A model generated the notes under the pieces. That model did no database searches and was not told the DNA's origin. It was given only the letters and a program-made list of their open reading frames with translations. From Rothia sp. (in: high G+C Gram-positive bacteria) (GTDB lineage Bacteria > Actinomycetota > Actinomycetes > Actinomycetales > Micrococcaceae), in NCBI GenBank assembly GCA_030529845.1, contig JAUMWB010000001.1, positions 62,001-126,000 of the forward strand: 64,000 nucleotides of DNA. Direction: 5' to 3'. The translations under genes and the position numbers were made by a program. This document shows, in pieces, positions 54,516 through 62,584 of this stretch (position 1 is the first letter of the stretch; the number at the start of each line of letters is the position of its first letter).

Positions 54516-55940
54516 TTAGACGCCGTAGTACATCTGGTATTCGAGGGGGTGGGGGACCAGCAGCAGGGGGGCGAGCTCGTTGCTGCGCTTGTAGTCTATC
54601 CAGGCTGAGATGAGGTCTTCGGTGAAGACGTCGCCTGCCAGCAGGAAGTCGTGGTCCTGCTCGAGGGCGTCAAGGGCTTCCTCAAGGTTGGCGGGTGCCT
54701 TCTTGATGTCTGCGGCTTCTTCGGCGGGCAGCTCGTAGAGGTCCTTGTCGATGGGTGCGGGGGGTTCGATGCGGTTGCGGATACCGTCCAGACCAGCCAT
54801 GAGCTGGGCAGCGAAAGCCAGGTAGGGGTTGGATGAGGGGTCCGGCGCACGGAATTCGAGGCGCTTAGCCTTGGGGTTGGTTCCAGTGATGGGAATGCGG
54901 ATACCTGCTGAGCGGTTGCCCTGGGAGTAGACCATGTTGATGGGGGCTTCGTAGCCGGGCACCAGGCGCTTGTAGGAGTTGACGGTGGGGTTGGTGAAAG
55001 CCAGAACTGATGAGGAGTGCTCAATCAGACCGCCAATGTACCAGCGGGCAACATCGGAAAGACCTGCATAGCCGCGCTCATCGTAGAAGAGGGGCTCACC
55101 GTCCTGCCACAGTGACTGGTGGCAGTGCATACCTGAACCGTTATCGCCAAAGACGGGCTTGGGCATGAAGGTAACGGTCTTGCCCCACTGGTCGGCGGTG
55201 TTCTTGATGACGTACTTGAACTTGAGCAGGTCGTCGGCTGCCTGGGTGAGGGTGGAGAACTTGTAGTTAATCTCAGCCTGGCCGGGGGCACCTACTTCGT
55301 GGTGAGAGCGCTCTACTTCAAGGCCCACTTCGTCGAGGGCTACGCACATGGCGTCGCGCAGGTCGGCCTGCTTGTCGACGGGAGAGACGGGGAAATAGCC
55401 ACCCTTGACAGGGGTCTTATTGCCTAGGTTGCCACCCTCTTCCTTGCGGCCGGAGTTCCAGGGGGCTTCGTCGGAGTCGATCTTGAAGAAGACTGACTGG
55501 GGGGATACCTCGTGCTGGACATTTTCGAAGACGAAGAATTCTGCTTCGGATGCGAAGAAGGCGGTGTCGGCGATGCCGGTTGACTTCAGGTACTCTTCGG
55601 CACGTTCTGCTACGCCGCGGGGGTCGCGGTGGTAGGACTCGCCGGTGCGGGGGTTGACGATGGAGCCGGTGACGACCAGGGTCTTCTCAAGGCGGAAGGG
55701 GTCTACGTAGCAGCTGGTGACGTCGGGAATCAGCTGCATATCTGATTCGGCGATGCCCTGGAAGCCGCGGATAGAGGAACCGTCAAACATCTGACCGTTG
55801 ATGAAGAAATCTTCGTCGATAGCCTTTGCGGGCAGATTGAAGTGCTGCTGTACGCCAGGCAGGTCACAGAAGCGGATATCAACGAACTTGATGTCTTCGT
55901 TCTTGATGAAGTCGAGGACTTCCTGTGCGGTAGTGAACAT
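54516..55940 (-). CDS. glnA: Glutamine synthetase type I, GlnA1
   Basis: 474-aa dodecameric glutamine synthetase, main route of ammonia assimilation. Motifs: [53 protein letters not shown] and [13 protein letters not shown]. The adenylylation Tyr is in [10 protein letters not shown], near residue 402, the GlnE target site. AAGGAG precedes the ATG. The upstream region contains GlnR-like boxes, so both transcriptional and covalent control are expected. Confidence 0.97.
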   Translation of the reverse strand: MFTTAQEVLDFIKNEDIKFVDIRFCDLPGVQQHFNLPAKAIDEDFFINGQMFDGSSIRGFQGIAESDMQLIPDVTSCYVDPFRLEKTLVVTGSIVNPRTGESYHRDPRGVAERAEEYLKSTGIADTAFFASEAEFFVFENVQHEVSPQSVFFKIDSDEAPWNSGRKEEGGNLGNKTPVKGGYFPVSPVDKQADLRDAMCVALDEVGLEVERSHHEVGAPGQAEINYKFSTLTQAADDLLKFKYVIKNTADQWGKTVTFMPKPVFGDNGSGMHCHQSLWQDGEPLFYDERGYAGLSDVARWYIGGLIEHSSSVLAFTNPTVNSYKRLVPGYEAPINMVYSQGNRSAGIRIPITGTNPKAKRLEFRAPDPSSNPYLAFAAQLMAGLDGIRNRIEPPAPIDKDLYELPAEEAADIKKAPANLEEALDALEQDHDFLLAGDVFTEDLISAWIDYKRSNELAPLLLVPHPLEYQMYYGV

Positions 55941-56051
55941 GGTCGTTTGTTCTCCTTGAGTTGTTTTCGACCCATGGGCGCCCGTTTGCTTGGGCTCCCT
56001 CGCTGTTGTTTCTAGCCTAGAGCGTATTTTTTGCCCTAAAGTATCGCTTTT

Positions 56052-56097
56052 GTTTCGCGTGTGTAACGTACCGTCGGCTGGGTTGCGTTGGTGTTAC
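56052..56097 (-). promoter_or_regulatory. GlnR operator upstream of glnA1
   Basis: On the glnA1 coding strand, GTTAC-ACACGC-GAAAC (56067-56052) is a perfect GTnAC-N6-GaAAC box. GTAAC-ACCAAC-GCAAC (56097-56082) is a second box with one mismatch, 30 bp away (three helical turns). GlnR is the actinobacterial nitrogen regulator and glnA its best-known target. No GlnR gene is in the window. Confidence 0.75.
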
Positions 56098-56210
56098 GTG
56101 GGTTTGGGTGGCTAGCTCCCTGTATCTAGTGTAGGCGCTCTGAGAGCGGGTTTTGCAGAGGGGAGGACGCTTGTACCCAGTTTTCAGGGGCGAGAAGGGG
56201 TAAGAGCCGG

Positions 56211-56216
56211 TAAGGT
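56211..56216 (+). promoter_or_regulatory. -10 box for leaderless RDD gene
   Basis: TAAGGT followed by 7 nt (TAGTTGG) and the GTG start at 56224; no ribosome-binding site is present. Confidence 0.55.
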
Positions 56217-56223
56217 TAGTTGG

Positions 56224-56685
56224 GTGGTTACGAGAAGAGATTTAGGTTCCTGGATTGAGGGGGCTCCTAGCGACCAGGAGTACCCCGGGCAGACTATGGG
56301 TAGGCCGCAGTCGGGGCGGGGCTCAATCGCTCGCCCTATGCGCCGCCTACTGGCTTTTTGGGTTGACTGGCTACTGATTGAGGGCATGTTTTATGTGCTA
56401 GGGCAGACTGCTTTTCCGCAGGCGAGTACCGCTGTGCTCGATGTAGCCCAGCTGGTTATTTTCTGGCTTTATATGGTGGCTGCTGTCGGCTTTATGGGGC
56501 ATACGGTGGGGCATTTTGCTTTCGGTATGCAGGTGCAACGCCTTGACGGTAAACCAGCCGGTTGGCTGACTGCCCTGATCCGTCAGTCGATGGTCATGCT
56601 ACTACTTCCAGTGGTGATTATGGACGCCGACCAGCGTGGCCTACATGACCGGGCCCGCCACACTATCTTGGTGATGATTCGATAG
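56224..56685 (+). CDS. RDD family membrane protein
   Basis: 153-aa protein with an N-terminal Pro/Gly-rich hydrophilic stretch, then the RDD domain: SIARPMRRLLAFWVDWLLIE (Arg and Asp of the signature), three hydrophobic segments and DQRGLHDRARHTILV. RDD proteins are small integral membrane proteins, some implicated in ion exchange. The M. tuberculosis homologue Rv2219A has the same position next to glnA1. GTG start; the downstream gene begins immediately after the stop, so the pair is an operon. Confidence 0.88.
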   Translation: MVTRRDLGSWIEGAPSDQEYPGQTMGRPQSGRGSIARPMRRLLAFWVDWLLIEGMFYVLGQTAFPQASTAVLDVAQLVIFWLYMVAAVGFMGHTVGHFAFGMQVQRLDGKPAGWLTALIRQSMVMLLLPVVIMDADQRGLHDRARHTILVMIR

Positions 56686-57399
56686 ATGAAAGATGATATG
56701 ACGACCCCCACCCCCGAAGAGCTGCCCAAAGAGAACGATCCGGCACTGCCGTCCTTTCTCACAAAGCCCGGCCCTGTCGATAAGGTGCTCCTGAGCCTTC
56801 TGGCCTTTATGACCATCTTTTCGATGGTGATGATTCCCCTGCGACCCAATCTGCTGGTGAATGCTCCCTGGCTGCTGTCACTACTGACCGGTTCAGGCCT
56901 GGGTCTACTCATTACCGCAGCCCAGAACCAGGGAGCGGTATTCATGCTAGCTGCTCTCACCGCCGCAGCTGCCGCTAGCCACATCAAGTTTATGGCTGTC
57001 TACTTTTTGATGGGTAAGCACTGGGGCCAGGATTTTATTAACTGGATGTTCGCCAACCACACCCCCCTGTGGTGGCGTAAGCTTGAGGGCTTCGTTGAGA
57101 AACACCTTTTTTTGAGCCTGCTTCTTGGCTTTATCCCCTTCTCACCGATTCCTGCAACGATTCTGGTGGCTATCGCCGGTATTCGTAAGCTCAAGGGCTG
57201 GATGATTGGTCTTTACATCTACCTGTTGGCTGTGGCTAACAAACTTTTTTACCTCTACCTGGGTCTACGTTTCGGCGAGGGTATTCAACCCACTCTTGAA
57301 ACCATTGACCGCTACATGATGCAGATAACCCTGGCTCTGATTGCCTATGTCTTCATCATGAACTGGTGGCGCGGATCCAAAAAGCAGTCAGTAGAGTAA
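56686..57399 (+). CDS. Polytopic membrane protein of unknown function
   Basis: 237-aa protein with about six hydrophobic segments after a 30-residue hydrophilic N-terminus. The central FLSLLLGFIPFSPIPATILVAIAG (shown partly as GFIPFSPIPATILV) with adjacent Gly/Pro-rich helices is reminiscent of SNARE-associated/VTT (DedA-like) proteins but the match is loose. The ATG follows directly on the RDD stop; a second ATG lies 4 codons later. No function assigned. Confidence 0.75.
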   Translation: MKDDMTTPTPEELPKENDPALPSFLTKPGPVDKVLLSLLAFMTIFSMVMIPLRPNLLVNAPWLLSLLTGSGLGLLITAAQNQGAVFMLAALTAAAAASHIKFMAVYFLMGKHWGQDFINWMFANHTPLWWRKLEGFVEKHLFLSLLLGFIPFSPIPATILVAIAGIRKLKGWMIGLYIYLLAVANKLFYLYLGLRFGEGIQPTLETIDRYMMQITLALIAYVFIMNWWRGSKKQSVE

Positions 57400-57421
57400 T
57401 TCTTGTGCAAAGATAAAAAAG

Positions 57422-57453
57422 GGGGCCCGCTCAACCAACGTTGAGCGGGCCCC
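57422..57453. terminator. Bidirectional terminator
   Basis: GGGGCCCGCTCAA (57422-57434), loop CCAACG, TTGAGCGGGCCCC (57441-57453): a perfect 13-bp stem preceded by AAAAAA, which gives the T-tract for the minus-strand gene. Lies between convergent genes. Confidence 0.88.
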
Positions 57454-57466
57454 TAATGTTTGAGGC

Positions 57467-58216
57467 TTAGCGCATGCCCTTGCGGTCGGGGCGCATACGC
57501 ATGGGGTCAATACCCTTAGGAATAGCGTTCAGCATGTTGTTGTGCTTGGACAGCGAATCAATGCGGTTGGCGACCTGGTGCATTTCCTGCTGGGTCAGCT
57601 TCTTGGGCAGCTTGTTCATGGTCTTGGTGAGCTGCTTGAGTTCTACCTGCCCCTCAGCATGGCCGGTGTTGATCACGGTTACAGGAACGGTGGGTACAAT
57701 CTTGGAGTACTTGAGCTTTTCTTTCTGCACTAGGGCGTTGACGCGACCGGTGGGACCTTCGGTGACCAGGACGATGCCGGGGCGGCCGATAGCGCGGAAG
57801 ACGACGTCCTGAGACTTATTGGCAGCTACGGGCTGCTGCTCGAAAATCCAGCCGCGGCGCAGGGTTGAGAGGGCGGCGCCAGAGCGGCCTGGCTGACCCT
57901 CCAACTGAGCAAAGGCTGCTTTTTCTGCTCGGCGTGAGAGCACCATGACCGCAAACAGAATACCTAGAGGAATACCAATGAGGAGGAAAGTGATCCAGTT
58001 GTTCAGCAGCAGACCGATGAGCAGGAAGACCAGGATGGTGCCGAAGAAAACCAGGGCCATAATCCAGGGGATGTTGGGGTCCTGCTCGCGGGTCATGGCA
58101 TAGACCTGCTTCATCTGAGCAAACATGCCGGGGCCACGCTTGGCGCGGCGCTCTTCGCGAGCCTTCTTCTTTTCTTCGCGGGTCTGTGCGCGGGTGCTGC
58201 CACGGGATTCAGCCAC
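57467..58216 (-). CDS. DUF4191 membrane protein
   Basis: 249-aa protein: charged N-terminus (REEKKKAREERRAKRGPG), two adjacent membrane segments (~50-95), and a cytosolic C-terminal domain with RPGIVLVTEGPTGRVNALV. Matches DUF4191 (M. tuberculosis Rv2219), which lies between lipA and glnA1 there too. GTG start with GAAGGA upstream. Function unknown. Confidence 0.9.
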   Translation of the reverse strand: MAESRGSTRAQTREEKKKAREERRAKRGPGMFAQMKQVYAMTREQDPNIPWIMALVFFGTILVFLLIGLLLNNWITFLLIGIPLGILFAVMVLSRRAEKAAFAQLEGQPGRSGAALSTLRRGWIFEQQPVAANKSQDVVFRAIGRPGIVLVTEGPTGRVNALVQKEKLKYSKIVPTVPVTVINTGHAEGQVELKQLTKTMNKLPKKLTQQEMHQVANRIDSLSKHNNMLNAIPKGIDPMRMRPDRKGMR

Positions 58217-58287
58217 TGTGTTTCCTTCGTGAGTCGATTCTGGGCGGGCGAGTGCGATACGCGCCCTAACTTACCCATTCTATACGG

Positions 58288-58320
58288 CAAGCGCCCACCG
58301 GTGAAACCGGTGAGCGCTTG
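58288..58320 (-). terminator. Hairpin after lipA
   Basis: CAAGCGCC-CACCGGT (58288-58302) pairs with ACCGGTG-AGCGCTTG (58306-58320), one mismatch, 3-nt loop. It lies downstream of the lipA stop on the minus strand and upstream of the DUF4191 gene. Confidence 0.75.
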
Positions 58321-58342
58321 GAAATATGGAGTGAGCAGACCC

Positions 58343-59350
58343 CTAGGCTCCTGCAGCGACCAGGGAGCTGGCCTCTTGCATTGCAAAGCCTGAGTCATCG
58401 ATGTGCGATAGGTGCTCGGGGATTTCGCGGCCCTGCTTCTTCATGGCACGGGCCCAGAGCTTACCTGCTCGGTAGGACGAACGAACCATGGGGCCTGCCA
58501 TAACTCCGGCAAAGCCGATTTCTTTAGCCATCTTGGAGAGTTCCACGAACTCAGCGGGCTTGACCCAGCGCTCGATGGGGTGGAAGAGAGGGCCGGGGCG
58601 CAGGTACTGGGTGAGGGTAATCAGGTCACAACCGGCATCGTGCAGGTCGCAGAGAGCTTCATAGACCTCTTCGTTGGTTTCACCCATACCCAAAATCAGG
58701 TTGGACTTAGTGATCAGTCCAGCTTCCTTGCCCTGGGTGATGACGTCTAACGAACGTTCATAGCGGAAGGCGGGGCGAATCTGGCGGAAAATACGGGGGA
58801 CGGTTTCAAGGTTGTGAGCGAAAACCTCGGGTGCTGCGTCGATGACCTGCTGAACGTCCTCTTCCTTACCCTTAAAGTCAGGGATCAGAATTTCAACACC
58901 GGTATTGGGCGAAACGCGGTGAATCTGGCGGATGGTTTCGGCATAAAGCCAGGCGCCGCCGTCCTCAAGGTCATCGCGGGCAACACCGGTGACGGTAGCG
59001 TAGCGCAGACCCATCTTCTTGACATTGAGGGCCACCTTAAGGGGCTCGGTGCGGTCGATGGCAACGGGCTTACCGGTGTCAATCATGCAGAAGTCGCAGC
59101 GGCGGGTGCATTCGGAGCCGCCGATGAGGTAGGTTGCCTCGCGGTCTTCCCAACACTCGTAGATATTGGGGCAGCCAGCCTCTTCACAGACGGTGTGCAG
59201 ACCGGAGCCGCGGGCAAGGTCAACCATTTCCTTGTATTCAGGGCCGACCTTGGCCTTAGTTTTGATCCATGAGGGCTTCTTCTCGATGGGAACCTCTGCG
59301 TTACGGGCTTCAACGCGAAGTAGCTTGCGGCCTTCTGGCTGGGCGCTCAT
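58343..59350 (-). CDS. lipA: Lipoyl synthase
   Basis: 335-aa radical-SAM enzyme inserting two sulfurs into octanoyl-carrier proteins. Auxiliary cluster Cys55, Cys60 and Cys66 ([12 protein letters not shown]), and radical-SAM CTRRCDFC (Cys81, 85, 88). ATG at 59350 with AGGAG about 12 nt upstream. lipB lies 67 nt upstream on the same strand; the pair supplies the cofactor for the acyltransferase gene 3 kb away. Confidence 0.97.
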   Translation of the reverse strand: MSAQPEGRKLLRVEARNAEVPIEKKPSWIKTKAKVGPEYKEMVDLARGSGLHTVCEEAGCPNIYECWEDREATYLIGGSECTRRCDFCMIDTGKPVAIDRTEPLKVALNVKKMGLRYATVTGVARDDLEDGGAWLYAETIRQIHRVSPNTGVEILIPDFKGKEEDVQQVIDAAPEVFAHNLETVPRIFRQIRPAFRYERSLDVITQGKEAGLITKSNLILGMGETNEEVYEALCDLHDAGCDLITLTQYLRPGPLFHPIERWVKPAEFVELSKMAKEIGFAGVMAGPMVRSSYRAGKLWARAMKKQGREIPEHLSHIDDSGFAMQEASSLVAAGA

Positions 59351-59417
59351 GAGGTGGGGTTCTCCTTTGGTGGTAAACCTGTGGTGGGTGTGCTGGCGGC
59401 TTCTGCCGGGGAGCGGG

Positions 59418-60095
59418 TTATGCGCTGGCGGTCGGTATGAAGTCGGCGGCGAGCTGGTCGGCATAGCGAGCCAGCTCTTCTTCTACACGGTCAACAATGT
59501 CGGCGGGGTTTATATTCCGGCCGAGTTGTTCGCTGATGGTGGTGACGCCCGCATCGGTGATGCCGCAGGGAATGAAAGCCCCGAAGGGGTCGGTGGGGTT
59601 GTTGCAGTTGATAGAGAAACCGTGCATGGTGGTGTTCTTGGCAACGCGGATGCCGATGGCTGCAATCTTTTTATCCTGTACTAGAGCACCGTCACCGAGT
59701 ACCCAAACACCGGAGCGCCCCTCAACTCGCTGGCAGGTAATGCCTAGGTCAGTCAGGACGTTAATCAGCACTTCTTCGAGCACCCGCACGTAGCGAACCA
59801 CGTCGATGGGATCGGGCAACTGCACGATGGGGTAGCCGACCAGCTGGCCGGGCCCGTGCCAGGTAAGCTTTCCGCCGCGGTCAATTTTGATGACGGGCAC
59901 ACTGCTATCAGCCGGGTATTCGTGGTCTTCGGTGCGTTTACCCGCGGTGATGACTTCTTCGTGCTCTAGGAGAAGCACGGTATTTTGCCGGACGCCGGTG
60001 GCGACTTCTTCGTGGACGGTACGCTGGTAGTCGAGCGCCGAGGTGTATTCCACATAGTCGGGTGCAAGCCCGACTCGTTCAAACAAAAGTGCCAT
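59418..60095 (-). CDS. lipB: Lipoyl(octanoyl) transferase
   Basis: 225-aa enzyme moving octanoyl from acyl-carrier protein to lipoyl domains. Catalytic Lys in DKKIAAIG and Cys in FIPCGI; GRSGVWV and [11 protein letters not shown] are also conserved. ATG at 60095 follows TACTCT by 7 nt, implying a leaderless transcript; the longer open frame upstream lacks homology. Confidence 0.94.
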   Translation of the reverse strand: MALLFERVGLAPDYVEYTSALDYQRTVHEEVATGVRQNTVLLLEHEEVITAGKRTEDHEYPADSSVPVIKIDRGGKLTWHGPGQLVGYPIVQLPDPIDVVRYVRVLEEVLINVLTDLGITCQRVEGRSGVWVLGDGALVQDKKIAAIGIRVAKNTTMHGFSINCNNPTDPFGAFIPCGITDAGVTTISEQLGRNINPADIVDRVEEELARYADQLAADFIPTASA

Positions 60096-60102
60096 ACCTT
60101 CT

Positions 60103-60108
60103 AGAGTA
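60103..60108 (-). promoter_or_regulatory. -10 box for leaderless lipB
   Basis: Minus-strand TACTCT followed by 7 nt (AGAAGGT) and the ATG of lipB. Confidence 0.55.
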
Positions 60109-60290
60109 GCCCTTTTGGCAGTGCGGCGAAAATACTCAGGGAGGCTCTTATCTTCTGGACCCACTGTGTGGTGCTGTGACGCTAGATGACTTTTTTATCC
60201 ACAGGGTACCTTCATGCGGTTGACTAGTGTAAATGCTGACCCTGTGGATACTCCCTGTGGCGGCGCCGCAAGGTGGTGTATAGCTAAAGC

Positions 60291-61946
60291 ATGAGCACCC
60301 CCACAGAACTACCCCAGCTGCCCCAGGCGTCCGCACCGCCTATTACTGAAACAGAGCAGAACCTGCTTATCCCGGGAAACCTACCCGACATCACCCCGCG
60401 CTACCGTATCGAAAGCGGAGCCAAACACAGCACCTGGCTTGTGGACTGCGGCTACCAGAGCGCAGCACAACTGGACCTGCAAGCTGGCCCCTACACCCTC
60501 ACCCGGATTACCGAGACCACAGAAGCCAGAGTGAAAGCCGCTGAACGGCTCTGTTCTTTAGTCTCGCATCCTGCGGTGTTGAGGGTAGACGCGGTGACCA
60601 CGTCGCAAGGATCACATCATATCTGGTACGAACCTGCCGAGGCAGGATCCCTGGCAGACTACTGCCGAGCCAAAGGCAAACTGCCTCTTGGGCAGGTCAC
60701 CACTGTCGCTAGGGGCCTCGTTCAGGCACTGTCCTATCTACACGAACAGGGGTTTGCATACAGCGCATTGACAGCCCAGGACTGCGTGCTCACAGTAAGG
60801 GGTGAACTGAAACTTCTTGCTCCCGATTGCGACACCCGCGCGTTGGAGCCAGCAATACAGAAGAGTAAGCAGGCCGATGATATTGCAGCCTGCGCCGCCC
60901 TGATCTGGCTCTGCCTCACCGGGGAAGAGCCTAAAGCCATGAGGCTGAGAGCTCCCCTCAACCTGGCTGTTCCCCAGGCAAGCGACGCCCTCGCCCAGAC
61001 ACTTGAGGACGCCATTGACTCCCGCGCCCAGCAACCCCAGCTGACTGATCTGCTAGCACTCCTAGAACTGGCTGCTGACCCTGAGCCTCTTGAGCTTCAT
61101 CTGAGTGCTCACCAGAGCGTCCGCTCTCGTCTTCCTGCCTACAGGCCCCCTGCCCCTGCTGAACCCCGCCGATCGTTGGCCCAGCGGCGGCAGGTGTACG
61201 GGAAACTTCCTGATTTCTCGCGGGGGAGCAAGGCCAAGGCCCGCAAGCCATCTCGTAGTAAGCCTGTCGGTCAAGGCGCAAGTCAGCTGCCTCTAGGAAG
61301 ATTTATTCGAGAACGGTGGGCCATTAGCGGCGCTGTTCTGATAGGGGCTCTAGCTTTAGGAGGGGTAGGCTACCAGCTCTCCTTTGCAGAGGGACAGGGG
61401 GAGGATGCCGTTACGGCACCTAGCCAGGCCCCTCACTCTCTGCCTGATCTAGATTTACCAGAAGCAGGCCAGCAGCTAGCCGGTGGTGCACAGCAGATAG
61501 CTGATGGGCAAGAGCGGGCTCCTGTTTCTGAGCTGACCAATGACGATCTCGCCCTTGAAGCTGCGCAACTTGTGGCTTCCCGTAGTCGGGTTCTGGCTAG
61601 CGGCGACACCGAGCGTATCAGCGACTATGCGGTGATGGATTCACCCCTGGCAGAAGCCGACCGGCAACTACTGGTCAGCCAAGGTGCCGCTGACTTAGCT
61701 GGCATGAGCACAGAACTGCTTGCCGTCGCTGAGGTTACCCAGACTGATCAAGGCTTCAAGGTCCGGGGAACAGTTCAAGCGACCGGCTATACCCCGACTG
61801 CCAGCGGCGAGGAGCTAGCAGCCCAGGGGATCAGAGTGGAGGAAGGAAAGGTGCTTCAGCAGGTAGAGCTAACCTTGCAGATTCAGGGGGGAAGCTACCT
61901 GCTAGCTCAAGCTCAGCCGCTAGCTCTAGAGCGGCCTGAGCCTTAG
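60291..61946 (+). CDS. Membrane-anchored protein kinase-like protein (predicted pseudokinase)
   Basis: 551-aa protein. Residues ~38-265 follow the Hanks kinase plan (HPAVLRVDAVTTSQG, ALSYLHEQGFAYSAL, DDIAACAALIWLCLTGEEP), but the catalytic HRDxKxxN is replaced by YSALTAQD (157-164), the DFG region reads LLAPDCD and no glycine-rich loop is seen, so activity is unlikely. A basic linker, one membrane segment (~343-365) and an extracellular domain of ~185 residues follow. It resembles actinobacterial pseudokinases such as the MviN-type regulators in plan only. TATAGC lies 6 nt before the ATG. Role could be scaffolding or phospho-dependent regulation. Confidence 0.8.
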   Translation: MSTPTELPQLPQASAPPITETEQNLLIPGNLPDITPRYRIESGAKHSTWLVDCGYQSAAQLDLQAGPYTLTRITETTEARVKAAERLCSLVSHPAVLRVDAVTTSQGSHHIWYEPAEAGSLADYCRAKGKLPLGQVTTVARGLVQALSYLHEQGFAYSALTAQDCVLTVRGELKLLAPDCDTRALEPAIQKSKQADDIAACAALIWLCLTGEEPKAMRLRAPLNLAVPQASDALAQTLEDAIDSRAQQPQLTDLLALLELAADPEPLELHLSAHQSVRSRLPAYRPPAPAEPRRSLAQRRQVYGKLPDFSRGSKAKARKPSRSKPVGQGASQLPLGRFIRERWAISGAVLIGALALGGVGYQLSFAEGQGEDAVTAPSQAPHSLPDLDLPEAGQQLAGGAQQIADGQERAPVSELTNDDLALEAAQLVASRSRVLASGDTERISDYAVMDSPLAEADRQLLVSQGAADLAGMSTELLAVAEVTQTDQGFKVRGTVQATGYTPTASGEELAAQGIRVEEGKVLQQVELTLQIQGGSYLLAQAQPLALERPEP

Positions 61947-61973
61947 CTCGCTTTCTGCCTCCCCAAAAAAACT

Positions 61974-62007
61974 AGGGGCGGTGTACCTCAACCGGTATAC
62001 CGCCCCT
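61974..62007. terminator. Bidirectional terminator
   Basis: AGGGGCGGTGTACC, loop TCAACC, GGTATACCGCCCCT: 14-bp stem with one G-T pair, between convergent genes; AAAAAA on the left gives a T-tract for the minus-strand gene. Confidence 0.85.
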
Positions 62008-62041
62008 GACGCTAAGAACCTACCGGTTCAAAGCAGAATAT

Positions 62042-62425
62042 TTAGATCTGGGGGTACTGCATGAAAACAGCGATAGCGATATTGATCAGAGCCAGGCCAC
62101 CAACAGTGTGGGCCAGGGCAATATTCTTGCCGTTTTCGGGAGTGCCCAGGGCGCGAGCAGCTTTGTACTTCTTCTGACCCATGAAAGCAGCGACAGCAAT
62201 AACCAGGGCGATGACCATCTTGATGCCGATCATCATGTGGTTCAGAGTCATGTTTTCTGACATCTGGATGAAGTAGAGGGCAAAACCGGTCACGACCTGA
62301 AGAAGAGCTGCGTGGAACTGACCGGGCAGGACGATGCCCTGCTTAAAGGTCCCCAGCCAGAGACCGAAAACCATTGCTGCACCAATGATGTGCAAGAAAA
62401 GAAGGATTGAAAATGCGATAGCCAT
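62042..62425 (-). CDS. Small four-helix membrane protein
   Basis: 127-aa protein with four hydrophobic segments: residues ~3-24, ~38-55, ~63-85 and ~103-125. No catalytic motif is visible apart from scattered His (LFLHIIGAA, MTLNHMMIGIKM, ALAHTVGG), which could ligate haem or metal. Conserved in related actinobacteria as an uncharacterised membrane protein. No function assigned. Confidence 0.75.
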   Translation of the reverse strand: MAIAFSILLFLHIIGAAMVFGLWLGTFKQGIVLPGQFHAALLQVVTGFALYFIQMSENMTLNHMMIGIKMVIALVIAVAAFMGQKKYKAARALGTPENGKNIALAHTVGGLALINIAIAVFMQYPQI

Positions 62426-62519
62426 GATAACAAGTCTACGTAATACCTGTTTATTTAGCGACAGTTTGCCACCAAAACTAGTGTGGGAGTGCCCACGCCA
62501 AGAAAAGGGAGAAAGTAAA

Positions 62520-62549
62520 GTGCCCCGATAGCACTTGCTAGCGGGGCAC
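62520..62549 (-). terminator. Terminator after the E2 acyltransferase gene
   Basis: GTGCCCCG and CGGGGCAC arms with TAG/CTA extension, downstream of the minus-strand acyltransferase gene; TTTACTTTCTCCC follows in that direction. Confidence 0.75.
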
Positions 62550-62584
62550 CTGAGAACCTAGCTCACAGAACTAAGGCTCGCGGC

